NCBI RefSeq assembly: GCF_022760965.1
Contig: NZ_JAKVIJ010000004.1
Location: forward strand, 124,001-188,000
Origin: Simplicispira sedimenti
GTDB lineage: Bacteria > Pseudomonadota > Gammaproteobacteria > Burkholderiales > Burkholderiaceae_C
DNA length: 64,000 nt
Reading direction: 5' to 3'
Each line of letters starts with the position of its first letter. Position 1 is the first letter of the stretch. Of this stretch, positions 8,901-17,173 are shown piece after piece. A program made the position numbers and the translations under genes. The notes under the pieces were generated by a model. It saw nothing but the letters and a program-made list of their open reading frames with translations. It had not been told where the DNA came from and did not search any database.

Positions 8901-9935
8901 CAGACGCTCACGGGTCGCCTGCAGCTCGGCCTGCAGCAGATGCGAAGGCGACTCATCCTTGCCATCGGCCAAGGCGCCGTCGGGCACGCCGGGCACGGCC
9001 TGCGCACCTTGGGTGGGCGCGTCGATCACCCGGACCAGCGCCACGCCCTGCTTGCGGAACAGCTTGGCGCTGCGGTCCAGCGGGGCGAAGGCGGGGGCGT
9101 CGAGCGCGTCGATGGTCTCGCTGGCCCCCAGCATCAGAATGCCGTGCGGCCTGAGCGCAAAATGCAGCTGCGACAAGGCCTTGACCTGTGCTTCGGGCTG
9201 CAGGTAGATCAGCAGGTTGCGGCATACGGCCAGGTCGATGCGCGTGAAGGGCGGGTCAGTCAGCAGATTGTGCCGGGCAAACACCACATGGCGGCGCAGG
9301 GAGCCGTCCACCCGCATGGCCTCCTGCCCCTCGCGCACGAAGTAGCGTCCCTGCAGCGCCTCCGGTACGGCGGCCAGCGCGTCATCGTCGTATTGCCCGC
9401 GCGAAGCCACTTCCAGCGCCTGGGTGCCCAGGTCGGTCGCAAAAACCTTCACATTGCCATGGAACCCCATGCGCCCGGCCACATCCAGCGCCAGCATGGC
9501 CAAGGTGTAGGCCTCCTGCCCCGTGGCGCAGCCCGCCGACCAAATACGCAAGTCTTCGGTGGAAGGGCGACCGCGCAGCAGGTCGGGCAGCACCACCTCG
9601 GCCAGGTACGCAAACGCTGACGTATCGCGGAAGAACTCGGTCACATGGATCAACAGATCGCCACACAAAGCCTGGCGCTCCGCCTCATCGGTCTCCAGGC
9701 GCCGCAGGTACTGTGCGCCCGTTTCCACCTGCTCCTGCGCCATGCGGTGGCGCACCCTGCGTGTCAGGGTGGTCGTCTTGTAACCAGAAAAATCCACCCC
9801 GCAGCGCCGCCGCAGCAGTTCCACCACGGCGGGCAACTCGGCCAGAGGCTCCCCGGCCATGGTGTCTTCATTCCACTGGCTGGGATCGAATGGATCGTTG
9901 GCGGTGGGCTCCATGGGGGGATTATCGGCGCACAT
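5991..9935 (-). CDS. CheR-PAS-GGDEF-EAL multidomain c-di-GMP signalling protein
   Basis: This is a very large cytoplasmic sensor of 1314 residues. In order it has a CheR-type methyltransferase domain (about residues 25-290), a long coiled coil of NEEL/SNEEL repeats (about 340-415), four or so PAS domains (about 415-870), a GGDEF domain (GGDEF near residue 962) and an EAL domain (EAL near 1090). The GGDEF motif is intact and has an RDTD inhibitory site five residues upstream. The EAL domain keeps EALVRW, NLS, ELTES, DDFGTG, KID and AEGVE, so both synthesis and hydrolysis of c-di-GMP look possible. No membrane segment is visible. The start is uncertain: an ATG seven codons later (9914) is an alternative. 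The patatin gene follows in the same direction. Confidence 0.9.
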   Translation of the reverse strand: MCADNPPMEPTANDPFDPSQWNEDTMAGEPLAELPAVVELLRRRCGVDFSGYKTTTLTRRVRHRMAQEQVETGAQYLRRLETDEAERQALCGDLLIHVTEFFRDTSAFAYLAEVVLPDLLRGRPSTEDLRIWSAGCATGQEAYTLAMLALDVAGRMGFHGNVKVFATDLGTQALEVASRGQYDDDALAAVPEALQGRYFVREGQEAMRVDGSLRRHVVFARHNLLTDPPFTRIDLAVCRNLLIYLQPEAQVKALSQLHFALRPHGILMLGASETIDALDAPAFAPLDRSAKLFRKQGVALVRVIDAPTQGAQAVPGVPDGALADGKDESPSHLLQAELQATRERLQEMVVELQASHERIDLSNEELTASNEELQSANEELKSVNEDLYALNRELHAKNEELAALTRDYDHLLDSTDIGTVFLDAQLCLRRISPGVEDYLALRPTDIGRPVADIHYRLGPQEAFLADLQRCARTGARIETEVRLPDGRWVFQRMLPFKEEGKSDDGVVLTWTDISEVKRIQHLADQLASDRSRLMAIMDALPDGVYITNPSYAIEYINPAMQKEFGPVQGRKCYEYFHGRQSPCDWCKNADVYAGKTVNWEWTNAQGQSYELFDMPLHNADGSISKLELIHNVTAPMEQRRRMEQVARLAHVGHWEWTVASGELRWSDETFACFGYAPGAVTPSFDLFLQHVDSLDQARVRAAVQKSLDDCKPYEVEFRFRRADGHVCVGLAMGEVSCDPSGKPVTMAGAMQDITALRDTEKRFTVAFSASPLAASIARASDGMFLEVNDKYEAFFGWTRDDLVGHTTLEIGLWVDLAAREAWLEELRLHGSVLDYECQWRSKSGGIHHVSISAGLVDVENQPLVLAFIQDITERKETQARIDFLAHHDPLTGLPNRVLFRDRFELAMAWSEHSGTKVALLYLDLDHFKTINDTLGHPVGDQMLQQVAQRLRSCVRDTDTISRQGGDEFLIALTGVQDMDAVNRMATQVVQALAEPFQIEGHELAASLSVGVAVWPDDGNTFDALLQRADTAMYQAKAAGRNTYRFYTAAMNTQALEQLKLRTALHWALDQRQFVLHYQPQIDLASGQVVGVEALVRWQRSPEELLPPGRFIATAEESGLIVPMGEWVLREACAQAVRWQQAGLPELTMAVNLSAVQFRRGDLLNSVTQALADSGLEPSRLELELTESLLIDDAEEVLEKVRRFKALGVCLSIDDFGTGYSSLAYLKRFAVDKLKIDQSFVRDIVSDPDDAAIVRAIISMARSLKLKVIAEGVETAELAGFLRLYHCHEAQGFHYAKPMPADAFAQWLLDYQASA

Positions 9936-10021
9936 CCCCTCAGGAAAAGTGCCCCCTGGTTAGGGTTTTCGAGTCTAAAGTGGCCGCTCCATGTGCCAAC
10001 CCCCAGCAAGGCTCCAGGGTG

Positions 10022-11041
10022 CTATTGACATTGCCGCATGGACTGGGCGCGGGACATGCACTGGTGGTGCGACCCCACATTGGGCGCCAACACCGTCTTT
10101 CCATTGAGCACCACTCCATAGCGCCCATCCTTGTCCCAGTCCTCGCAGGTGCAGCTGTTTCCGGACGCAGTCGGCTGGCGCGGCCGCTCTGCCTGCGGAA
10201 CAGACCGGCATTGGCGCAGGCTGCGGGCATAGTCCATGCATTTTGCGTACGGGCCGTAATTGGCCGAGAGTATTTCCCCTTTGAGAACCACACCGTACAA
10301 ACCGTCCCTGTTCCAATCCTCGCAGGTACAAAGCATCACAGCCGTGGCGTCTGGCCTGGGCTGCTGGGGGGTTGCAGACGGAATATCCAGCACATTCGCT
10401 CTGCCGCTTTGCGCCTGGCGATCCATGTAGGCTTTGTTCCACGCCCGCACCCGCTGGTTCATCCGTCTTTCCAGCTCGGCTGCGTCGATGGGCTTCTTTC
10501 CTTCCAACACAGAATCCAAGGCCTCTGGGTGGCTGGGATCGATGCGCGACGGAACCACCGCCTTCAGTTCATTCAATCGTTGCTGGTAGTTCGGGAAACC
10601 CAGCGCAATGCGTTCACGGTACTTGCGGGCCAGTTCCGGGTCTTTCGCAGGTGGACTCCATCGCCTGGGGTCCTCGGGCAAAGCAAGCGTATCCCGCACC
10701 GCAATCACATCGGCCAAGGCCTTGTAGTGGGCCTCCAGGGCCCGGTTGCCGGCACCCAGCTCCTCTGCCAGCTCATAGCCAAAGTCATGCTTTTGCGCCA
10801 CGGCATCCAGCGCATCCACCGGCGGCAATCCGCCCACCCGATCAGACAGCTCGCTGCCACCCCACCAACCGGGGCCATACCAGTTTCCGTACCGAAACCG
10901 GTTGTCGCCCTCACCCACCGCAGTGTCGAAGGCCAGTCGTCCCCAGAACCCTCCCTGGGTCTGGGCAAACACGGTCCCCAGGCCCCCGATCGCCAGCACA
11001 CCACATGCCAACGCACGAACGATATATTTCCCTAGACGCAT
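10022..11041 (-). CDS. Secreted protein with phospholipase-A2-like motif and two Cys-rich repeats
   Basis: This 339-residue protein has a signal peptide (residues 1-25, ending VFA-Q). About residues 40-90 contain YGPGWWGG followed by LPPVDALD and KHDFGYE, which resembles the calcium-loop plus HDxxY catalytic helix of small phospholipases A2. The C-terminus has two similar modules of about 50 residues, each starting CTCEDW and containing DWNRDG or DWDKDG, YGVVL, and ending LRQC or MRQC; their DxDxDG-like loops could bind calcium. The start has AAGGAGG at ideal spacing. The two-gene membrane-protein pair lies just upstream on the same strand. Function as a secreted lipase or membrane-active protein is an inference from short motifs. 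Confidence 0.7.
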   Translation of the reverse strand: MRLGKYIVRALACGVLAIGGLGTVFAQTQGGFWGRLAFDTAVGEGDNRFRYGNWYGPGWWGGSELSDRVGGLPPVDALDAVAQKHDFGYELAEELGAGNRALEAHYKALADVIAVRDTLALPEDPRRWSPPAKDPELARKYRERIALGFPNYQQRLNELKAVVPSRIDPSHPEALDSVLEGKKPIDAAELERRMNQRVRAWNKAYMDRQAQSGRANVLDIPSATPQQPRPDATAVMLCTCEDWNRDGLYGVVLKGEILSANYGPYAKCMDYARSLRQCRSVPQAERPRQPTASGNSCTCEDWDKDGRYGVVLNGKTVLAPNVGSHHQCMSRAQSMRQCQ

Positions 11042-11115
11042 GCGACCTCCTTGTATCTTTTTGTATCTTCCCGGCAATATCCCCAGAAGTCAACGTGACG
11101 TTGAACCGACAAGGC

Positions 11116-11562
11116 TCATCCAGGACGGCGTGATCGACGGCCTGGGCCGGGCATGGTCTTGGGTCGCCGGAAGGCCAGCGCCACCAGTCCCGCACCCACC
11201 ACGGTCACGATGGCGCGCTCCAGGCCAGCCGCCCAATGAACCGCCGGAATCTCGTTCAGCCAGGGTGCGCCAGGCAGATAGCGCACGCGCACTGGCTTGC
11301 CCACCGCCATGTCGCGTGGGGCAAAAAAATCGCCCACCCGCTGCGTATGGCCCTGCGCCATCTGTCCATTGGGGAGTCGAAACTCATAGGCGATGGTGTA
11401 GGTGTAGCGATTGGGAATGGCCTCACCCCTGTCGCCCAACTGCCGCCGCACCTGCGTGACCGTGCCCGGCGCTTCGGCACCCAACCACAGCACCATGGGA
11501 AGCCCCGCGCCCCAAAGCACAAGCACAGCGCCCAACAAAAGCAGAAACACGCGTGTCTTCAT
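11116..11562 (-). CDS. DUF3592-like membrane protein
   Basis: This 148-residue protein has an N-terminal membrane segment (about residues 5-27), a beta-rich middle (about 35-110) and a second membrane segment (about 115-135) before a basic tail. This is the layout of DUF3592 proteins, whose function is unknown. Its ATG overlaps the stop codon of the preceding gene (ATGA), so the two are translationally coupled. Starting further upstream would add 28 residues that are out of character and overlap the neighbour. Confidence 0.7.
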   Translation of the reverse strand: MKTRVFLLLLGAVLVLWGAGLPMVLWLGAEAPGTVTQVRRQLGDRGEAIPNRYTYTIAYEFRLPNGQMAQGHTQRVGDFFAPRDMAVGKPVRVRYLPGAPWLNEIPAVHWAAGLERAIVTVVGAGLVALAFRRPKTMPGPGRRSRRPG

Positions 11563-12131
11563 GTGCTTGGGCACATGCGCAAGGCCCAGGTGCGTGCCAG
11601 GTGGTAGTTCTGCGGGGTGCAGAACAAGGCGGCGCGCGTTCGCCACCCACCGTCCAGATGAATGGTGTGGCGCGCCTCGTCGCAGCGCACCCGCTGCACG
11701 GCCTTCCAGGGGACAAAACTGCTGGCGCCGCTGCGCGCCAGCATGCCCGCACCTGCCACCGTGAATCTGCCCGTTGCCAAACCCAGAACAACGGCCAACT
11801 GCGATGCCTTGTGGGCCTTGCGATCGCGCACCTGCGAGAAAACGCCACGCTCATCTACCGTGAATTCCATGGCAATGCGGTTCCCGAAATACAGCACCAT
11901 GACAGCAAGCGCCCCCAACACCAGTCCCACATGCACCAGCGCCAACACCCCCAGCGTGGGAAGAATGCCTGCCCAATCGCCCTCGACAGCGAACAATCCG
12001 CACGCAAAAAGCGACACAACGGCAAAGGTCACCAGAAACACTCCCGCCGTCTGACGCAGCACCACGGGACTGCCAAGCAAGGACACATCCACCGTCCAGG
12101 TCATGGGTTCGGGCAAGGGATTGGAGGACAC
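11559..12131 (-). CDS. Conserved membrane protein, unknown function
   Basis: This 190-residue protein has two membrane helices (about residues 28-48 and 58-82) followed by a cytoplasmic domain of about 105 residues ending in a region resembling PH-like or YcxB-type domains (an FVPWKAVQRV stretch followed by beta segments). It is translationally coupled to the DUF3592-like gene by an ATGA overlap, so the products probably work together in the membrane. No family was assigned with confidence. Confidence 0.65.
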   Translation of the reverse strand: MSSNPLPEPMTWTVDVSLLGSPVVLRQTAGVFLVTFAVVSLFACGLFAVEGDWAGILPTLGVLALVHVGLVLGALAVMVLYFGNRIAMEFTVDERGVFSQVRDRKAHKASQLAVVLGLATGRFTVAGAGMLARSGASSFVPWKAVQRVRCDEARHTIHLDGGWRTRAALFCTPQNYHLARTWALRMCPST

Positions 12132-12254
12132 GGCAGAAGTCTGTTAGCGAAGGATTTGCACAGTGTGCCACCCGTTGCACCCTTGTCCTACACTGCCCCA
12201 TGTCTGCCTGCGCACGATGCCCAGGCACACACAAGCTGTTGAAAGGACGTTGCC

Positions 12255-13169
12255 ATGAGAATTGCCGTGATGGGCGCTGGCGCCGTGGGCTGCTACTACG
12301 GCGGCATGCTGGCACGCGCAGGGCACGAGGTCGTGCTGGTGGCACGCGCGGCCCATGTCGAGGCCGTGCGCCGAGACGGATTGCTGCTGGACACCTTGTC
12401 GTTTTCGGAACGGGTACGCCTGCAGGCCGACACCGAGCCCAGCGGCGTGCAAGGCGCGCAGTGCGTGCTTTTTTGCGTCAAATCGACCGACACCGAGAGT
12501 GCCGGGCAGGCCATGAAGCCCTACCTGGCACCGGACGCCGTGGTGATGAGCCTGCAGAACGGGGTGGACAACGCCGAGCGCCTGCAAACCGCGCTGGCGC
12601 ACACGGTGCTGCCCGCCGTGGTGTATGTGGCCGCTGGAATGGCCGGGCCGGGCCATGTGCGCCACCATGGCCGGGGCGAACTGGTGATTGCGCCCGCACC
12701 GCAAAGCCAGGCCATTGCACAGACCTTTGCGGCAGCGGGAATTCCGGTGCAGGTGTCGGACAACGTGGCCGGCGCCCTGTGGGCCAAGCTGGTGCTCAAC
12801 TGTGTGTACAACCCGCTCTCGGCGCTCACGGGGCTGGCCTACGGCGCCATCGTGGACAGCCCGGGGCTGAACGTGCCCCGCATGATGGACGACATCGTGC
12901 AGGAATGCCTGGCCGTGGCCCACGCCAAGGGCATCGCACTGCCTGCGGGCACGGCCGATGCAGTGCTGCCGCTGGCTGCGAGCATGCCCACTCAGATTTC
13001 GTCCACCGCGCAGGACCTGGCGCGCGGACGGCCCACGGAGATCGACCACCTCAACGGCTACATCGTGCGCCAGGGCGAGGCGCTGGGCATCGCCACGCCT
13101 GCCAATCGCATGCTGCAGACCCTGGTGCACCTGCGAGAAAAGCAGATGGCCACCCAGGCAAATACTTGA
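12255..13169 (+). CDS. 2-dehydropantoate 2-reductase family protein
   Basis: This 304-residue NADPH-dependent reductase belongs to the ApbA/PanE family, which reduces ketopantoate to pantoate in coenzyme A synthesis. The Rossmann motif MGAGAVG is at residues 6-12. A catalytic-type Lys lies in the ALWAKLVLNCVYNPLSAL segment and the C-terminal helical domain includes EIDHLNGYIV. AAAGGA precedes the ATG. Beta-proteobacteria often carry several paralogues, so pantoate synthesis by this copy is not assured. It is divergent from the membrane-protein pair, with 123 bp between. A degenerate 17-bp-type palindrome follows the stop. Confidence 0.85.
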   Translation: MRIAVMGAGAVGCYYGGMLARAGHEVVLVARAAHVEAVRRDGLLLDTLSFSERVRLQADTEPSGVQGAQCVLFCVKSTDTESAGQAMKPYLAPDAVVMSLQNGVDNAERLQTALAHTVLPAVVYVAAGMAGPGHVRHHGRGELVIAPAPQSQAIAQTFAAAGIPVQVSDNVAGALWAKLVLNCVYNPLSALTGLAYGAIVDSPGLNVPRMMDDIVQECLAVAHAKGIALPAGTADAVLPLAASMPTQISSTAQDLARGRPTEIDHLNGYIVRQGEALGIATPANRMLQTLVHLREKQMATQANT

Positions 13170-13236
13170 AATTTGATAGCACGAAGCGCTTGCCACCACT
13201 GCGCAGAAACCGATTTTTGCTTCTATTGAATACCCC

Positions 13237-15699
13237 ATGTCCGCCACCGCTCTTGCCCCCGAACAACTGCGCCTGAACATTGCCCCCGACCGCCTGGGCT
13301 TCGCCAGCACCGCCGAGTTGCAGGACCAACCGCTGCCCTGGATCGGACAGGAGCGCGCCGAGGCCGCCGCACGCTTTGGCCTGGGGCTGGAGCAGCCGGA
13401 CTACAACCTGTTTGTGCTCGGCGAGGTGGGCAGCGGCCGCGCGTCGCTGCTGCACCAGGCCATGAAGCAGGCCGCCGCCCAGCGGGCCGTGCCCCCCGAT
13501 CTGTGCTACCTCCACAACTTTGACAACCCCGAGCGCCCACGCGCGCTGCGCCTGCCCGCGGGCCAGGGGCGCGCACTGCGCCAGGGCATGGAGCAGCTCA
13601 CCCGTGCGCTGCAGGCGGACATCCCCAGGCGCCTGGACGGTGCCGACTTCCGCGCCGAGAGTGCGCGCATCGAGCAGGCCTACCAGGCCCGCGAGTCGCA
13701 AGCCTTTGCCGAACTGGATGCGCTGGCCGAGTCGCTGCGCTTTCGACTCTCGCGCGACGAGGGGCATATGGTTTTCACCCTGCTCGGCCCCCAGGGCGAG
13801 CCGCTGACCGAAGCCGACGCCCGCGCCCTCACGCGCGAGCGCCGCGCCGAAATTGACGATGCCGAGCAGAAGCTGCGCAACGCCATCGCACGTTTTCTGG
13901 ACGACATGCGCCCACTGGAGCGCCAGCGCGACGACGCACTGACGCAACTGCGGCGCCAGGTGGTGCGCCCCCTGCTGGACCATGGGCTGCAAGAGGTGCG
14001 CAACCCCCTGCGCAAACAGATCAAGGACACCGTCAAGCTCGGACAGTGGCTGGACCAGGTGCGCCAGCAGGTGCTGGAGCAGCTCGACCTTTTCATGTCC
14101 GTGCAGGGCAACGAGGCTGCAGAAGACGAGCGCAAGGAGCAGCTGGACACCCTGCTCTCGCGCTGCCATGTGAACCTGGCCGTGGACAACGCCGGGCTGC
14201 AAACTGCGCCCGTGCTGATCGAGGACAACCCGCAGCTGCGCAGCCTGTTTGGCAGCATCGAGGTACAGGCCGAAGACGACGCCGTGCAGGCCGACTTCTC
14301 CCACATCCACGCGGGCAGCCTGCTCAAGGCGCATGGCGGCTTTTTGCTGCTGCATCTGCGCGACCTGCTGGGCAACGAAAGCCTGTGGGAGCGCCTGCGC
14401 CGCTTTCTGCGCTGCAGCCGCCTGCAGATCGAGGAGCTGGGCAGCAGCCACGGGATCCAGGCCACCGCTGCGCTGCAACCCGAGGCGGTGGATGTGCAGG
14501 TCAAGTTTGTGCTGGTCGGCTCGATCGAGGAGTACTACGCCCTGCAGGAGGGCGACCCCGAAGTGGCCCGGCGCTTCCGTGTGAAGGTGGACTTTGCCGA
14601 GTCCTTCAGCGCCAGTGCGCAAACCTACCAGGCCAGCGCCGTGTTCGTGGCGCACACCTGCAAAAAGCGCGGCCTGCCGCACTTTGGCCCCGATGCCGTG
14701 GCCCGCATGCTGGAGCACAGCCACCGCGAGGCCGACGACCAGACCCGCCAGAGCGCCCTGTTCGCCTACACCGAGGCCCTGGCCATCGAGGCCGCCGCCC
14801 TGTGCCGCGCGCGCGGTGCCAGCCTGGTGGCCCTGCACGACGTGGAAGCCGCCCTGCAGGCCCGCACCCTGCGCCACAACTACCCCGAACAGCGCCTGCA
14901 CGAGAGCATCACCGACGGCGAGCGCCTGCTCGCGCTGCACGGCTGGCAGGTGGGCCAGATCAACGCGCTCACGCAGATCGACCTGGGCGACTACCGCTTC
15001 GGCTTTCCGGTGCGCATCACCGCACGCACCTTTGCCGGGCAGGAGGGGCTGCTCAACATCGAGCGCGAGGTCGAGATGTCCGGCCCCATCCACGACAAGG
15101 GCGTGCTCATCCTGCACAGCTACCTGAACGCGCTGTTCGGCCACCTGGCGCCGCTGGCGCTCAATGCCTCGGTGGTGTTCGAGCAGGAGTACAGCGGCGT
15201 GGAGGGCGACTCGGCCTCGTGCGCCGAGCTGTATGCGTTGCTGTCCTCGCTCTCGGGCCTGCCGCTGGCGCAGGGCATTGCGGTGACCGGCGCACTCAAC
15301 CAGCACGGCGAGGTGCTGCCCGTGGGCGGCATCAATGAAAAGATCGAAGGGTGGTTTCGCGCCTGTGAAACCGCTGGGCTTGACGGCAGCCAGGGGGCGC
15401 TGATCCCGGCGCGCAACCAGCGCCACCTGATGCTGGAGCCACGCATCGTGCAGGCCGTGGCGCAGGGGCGCTTTCACCTGTGGGCCGTGCAGCATGTGAG
15501 CGAGGGCATTGCACTGCTTACCGGCCAGGCCGCAGGCATGCACCCACGCGGCGTGACCGCAGAACCCGGCAGCGTGGTGGCCCTGGCCGATGCCCAACTG
15601 CGTGCCTACCGCCGCGCCTGCCAGGCGGCACTGCGGCCCCGATCACGTGCCACCACACGCCTGCGCGCCCCCATCCACGGCGGGCCCGGCACCCCATGA
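13237..15699 (+). CDS. Lon-like ATP-dependent protease (YcbZ/LonH type)
   Basis: This 820-residue cytoplasmic protease has an N-terminal divergent AAA region with a nucleotide-binding-like GEVGSGRAS (residues 62-70), a central helical segment with a second ATPase-like part (about 150-560), and a C-terminal Lon protease domain (about 590-790). The Ser-Lys dyad is S659 in EGDSASCAE and K702 in GGINEKIEGW. The P-loop has Arg where Lys is usual, as also seen in some members of this group, so ATP use is uncertain. The stop overlaps the start of the glycerate kinase gene (ATGA), indicating translational coupling, although the two functions have no evident link. Confidence 0.87.
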   Translation: MSATALAPEQLRLNIAPDRLGFASTAELQDQPLPWIGQERAEAAARFGLGLEQPDYNLFVLGEVGSGRASLLHQAMKQAAAQRAVPPDLCYLHNFDNPERPRALRLPAGQGRALRQGMEQLTRALQADIPRRLDGADFRAESARIEQAYQARESQAFAELDALAESLRFRLSRDEGHMVFTLLGPQGEPLTEADARALTRERRAEIDDAEQKLRNAIARFLDDMRPLERQRDDALTQLRRQVVRPLLDHGLQEVRNPLRKQIKDTVKLGQWLDQVRQQVLEQLDLFMSVQGNEAAEDERKEQLDTLLSRCHVNLAVDNAGLQTAPVLIEDNPQLRSLFGSIEVQAEDDAVQADFSHIHAGSLLKAHGGFLLLHLRDLLGNESLWERLRRFLRCSRLQIEELGSSHGIQATAALQPEAVDVQVKFVLVGSIEEYYALQEGDPEVARRFRVKVDFAESFSASAQTYQASAVFVAHTCKKRGLPHFGPDAVARMLEHSHREADDQTRQSALFAYTEALAIEAAALCRARGASLVALHDVEAALQARTLRHNYPEQRLHESITDGERLLALHGWQVGQINALTQIDLGDYRFGFPVRITARTFAGQEGLLNIEREVEMSGPIHDKGVLILHSYLNALFGHLAPLALNASVVFEQEYSGVEGDSASCAELYALLSSLSGLPLAQGIAVTGALNQHGEVLPVGGINEKIEGWFRACETAGLDGSQGALIPARNQRHLMLEPRIVQAVAQGRFHLWAVQHVSEGIALLTGQAAGMHPRGVTAEPGSVVALADAQLRAYRRACQAALRPRSRATTRLRAPIHGGPGTP

Positions 15700-17003
15700 C
15701 CGCCCCCACCGACGCCCGCGCCTTTCTGCGCGCGCTGTTCGACACCGCCGTGGCCCGCGCCCAGCCCGCACAGGTGCTGGCCCCGTACCTGCCGCCGCCC
15801 CCGCGTGGGCGCACCGTGGTGGTGGGCGCGGGCAAGGCCGCTGCCAGCATGGCCGCAGCGGTCGATGCGCTGTGGCCCGCCGATGCGCCACTGCAAGGCC
15901 TGGTGGTCACACGCTACGGCCATGTCCCGCCCGGCCTGCCACAGCCCCAGGCGCGCATTGCCGTGCTGGAGGCGGCCCACCCCGTGCCCGACGCCGCCGG
16001 GCAGCAGGCTGCCACGCGCATCGCCGCGCAGGTAGCAGGCCTGGGGCCGGACGATCTGGTGCTGGCACTCATTTCCGGCGGTGGCTCGGCCCTGCTGGCC
16101 CAGCCTGCGCCTGGCATCACCCTGGCCGACAAGCAGGCACTGAACCAGGCGCTGCTGGCCAGCGGCGCCAGCATTGACGAGATGAACTGCGTGCGCAAGC
16201 ACCTCTCGGCCCTCAAGGGCGGGCGGCTGGCGGCGCTGGCCGCCCCGGCACGCGTGGTGTCGCTGCTCATCAGCGACGTGCCGGGCGACGACCCCGCCGT
16301 CATCGCCAGCGGCCCCACCGTACCCGACCCCAGCACCTGCCAGAACGCACTGGCCATTTGCCAGCGCTACCAACTACCCCTGCCTGCCGCGGCGCACGCC
16401 GGCCTCGCCAGCGGCGCCTTCGAGACCCCCAAGCCCGGAGATGCGCGGTTCCAAGGCCATGCTGTGCACCTCATCGCCACGCCCCAGCACAGCCTGGAGG
16501 CTGCCGCCGCACTGGCACGTGCACAAGGCGTGGCGGCACACATCCTGTCGGATGCCATCGAGGGCGAGAGCCACGACGTGGGCAAGGTGCACGCCGCCCT
16601 GGCACGGCAGGTGGCACGCCAGGGCCAGCCATTCACGAGGCCCTGCGTGCTGCTGTCCGGCGGGGAGACCACGGTCACGCTGGGCACCCCGGGCGCCCAC
16701 CCACGGGGCCGGGGCGGCCGAGCCAGCGAATTTCTACTGTCCTGCGCCCTGGCCCTGCAGGGCGAGCCCGGGGTGTACGCCCTGGCGGCCGACACCGACG
16801 GCATCGACGGCGTGGAAGACAACGCAGGTGCCCTGATCACCCCCGACACCCTGGCCCGCGCCCAGGCACTGGGCCTGTCGGCCACAGACCACCTGGCGCG
16901 GCATGACGCCTACAGCTTCTTCGCTGCCCTGGGCGACCTGGTGGTGACCGGCCCCACCTTCACCAACGTGAACGACTTTCGCGCGCTGTACCTGCCAGGT
17001 TGA
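15696..17003 (+). CDS. Glycerate 2-kinase (DUF4147/MOFRL family)
   Basis: This 435-residue kinase has an N-terminal glycerate kinase domain (about residues 5-240, with GAGKAAASMAA near 40) and a C-terminal MOFRL domain (about 305-425, with LLSGGETTVTLG, GRGGRASEF and DTDGIDG). Members phosphorylate D-glycerate, usually to 2-phosphoglycerate, in hydroxypyruvate or tartrate breakdown. The ATG overlaps the stop of the Lon-like gene, which fixes the start; the frame is open 72 codons further but inside that gene. TtuD/GckA-type activity is expected, but the regioselectivity is not visible. Confidence 0.88.
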   Translation: MTAPTDARAFLRALFDTAVARAQPAQVLAPYLPPPPRGRTVVVGAGKAAASMAAAVDALWPADAPLQGLVVTRYGHVPPGLPQPQARIAVLEAAHPVPDAAGQQAATRIAAQVAGLGPDDLVLALISGGGSALLAQPAPGITLADKQALNQALLASGASIDEMNCVRKHLSALKGGRLAALAAPARVVSLLISDVPGDDPAVIASGPTVPDPSTCQNALAICQRYQLPLPAAAHAGLASGAFETPKPGDARFQGHAVHLIATPQHSLEAAAALARAQGVAAHILSDAIEGESHDVGKVHAALARQVARQGQPFTRPCVLLSGGETTVTLGTPGAHPRGRGGRASEFLLSCALALQGEPGVYALAADTDGIDGVEDNAGALITPDTLARAQALGLSATDHLARHDAYSFFAALGDLVVTGPTFTNVNDFRALYLPG

Positions 17004-17173
17004 CCAAGGGCAATGCACCGCCATCGCGCCTTGTATCCAATAGAGAATGTGTCACGGATGTGACGAATTGGGCCTGCGCGCAAGGGTTACCCTGAATAAC
17101 GCACAGAAACATACAAATCGATACTTCTGGACACGTTTTGACCGATCTTGGGAACACACACCGGAACCCCACC

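Noticed and set aside
5571..9620. Very long plus-strand reading frame (1349 codons) opposite the CheR-PAS-GGDEF-EAL gene
   Set aside because: It is the antisense of a strongly conserved gene; the translation is low-complexity His/Gln/Arg text without domains. High GC keeps such frames open.
5001..9935. CBASS-type defence system (patatin effector plus cyclic nucleotide enzyme)
   Set aside because: There is no CD-NTase, HORMA, TRIP13 or ubiquitin-like gene; the neighbour is an ordinary GGDEF-EAL c-di-GMP protein.
13051..15597. 848-codon minus-strand frame opposite the Lon-like gene
   Set aside because: Antisense artefact; the Lon-like protein on the plus strand has a complete catalytic dyad and coupled neighbours.
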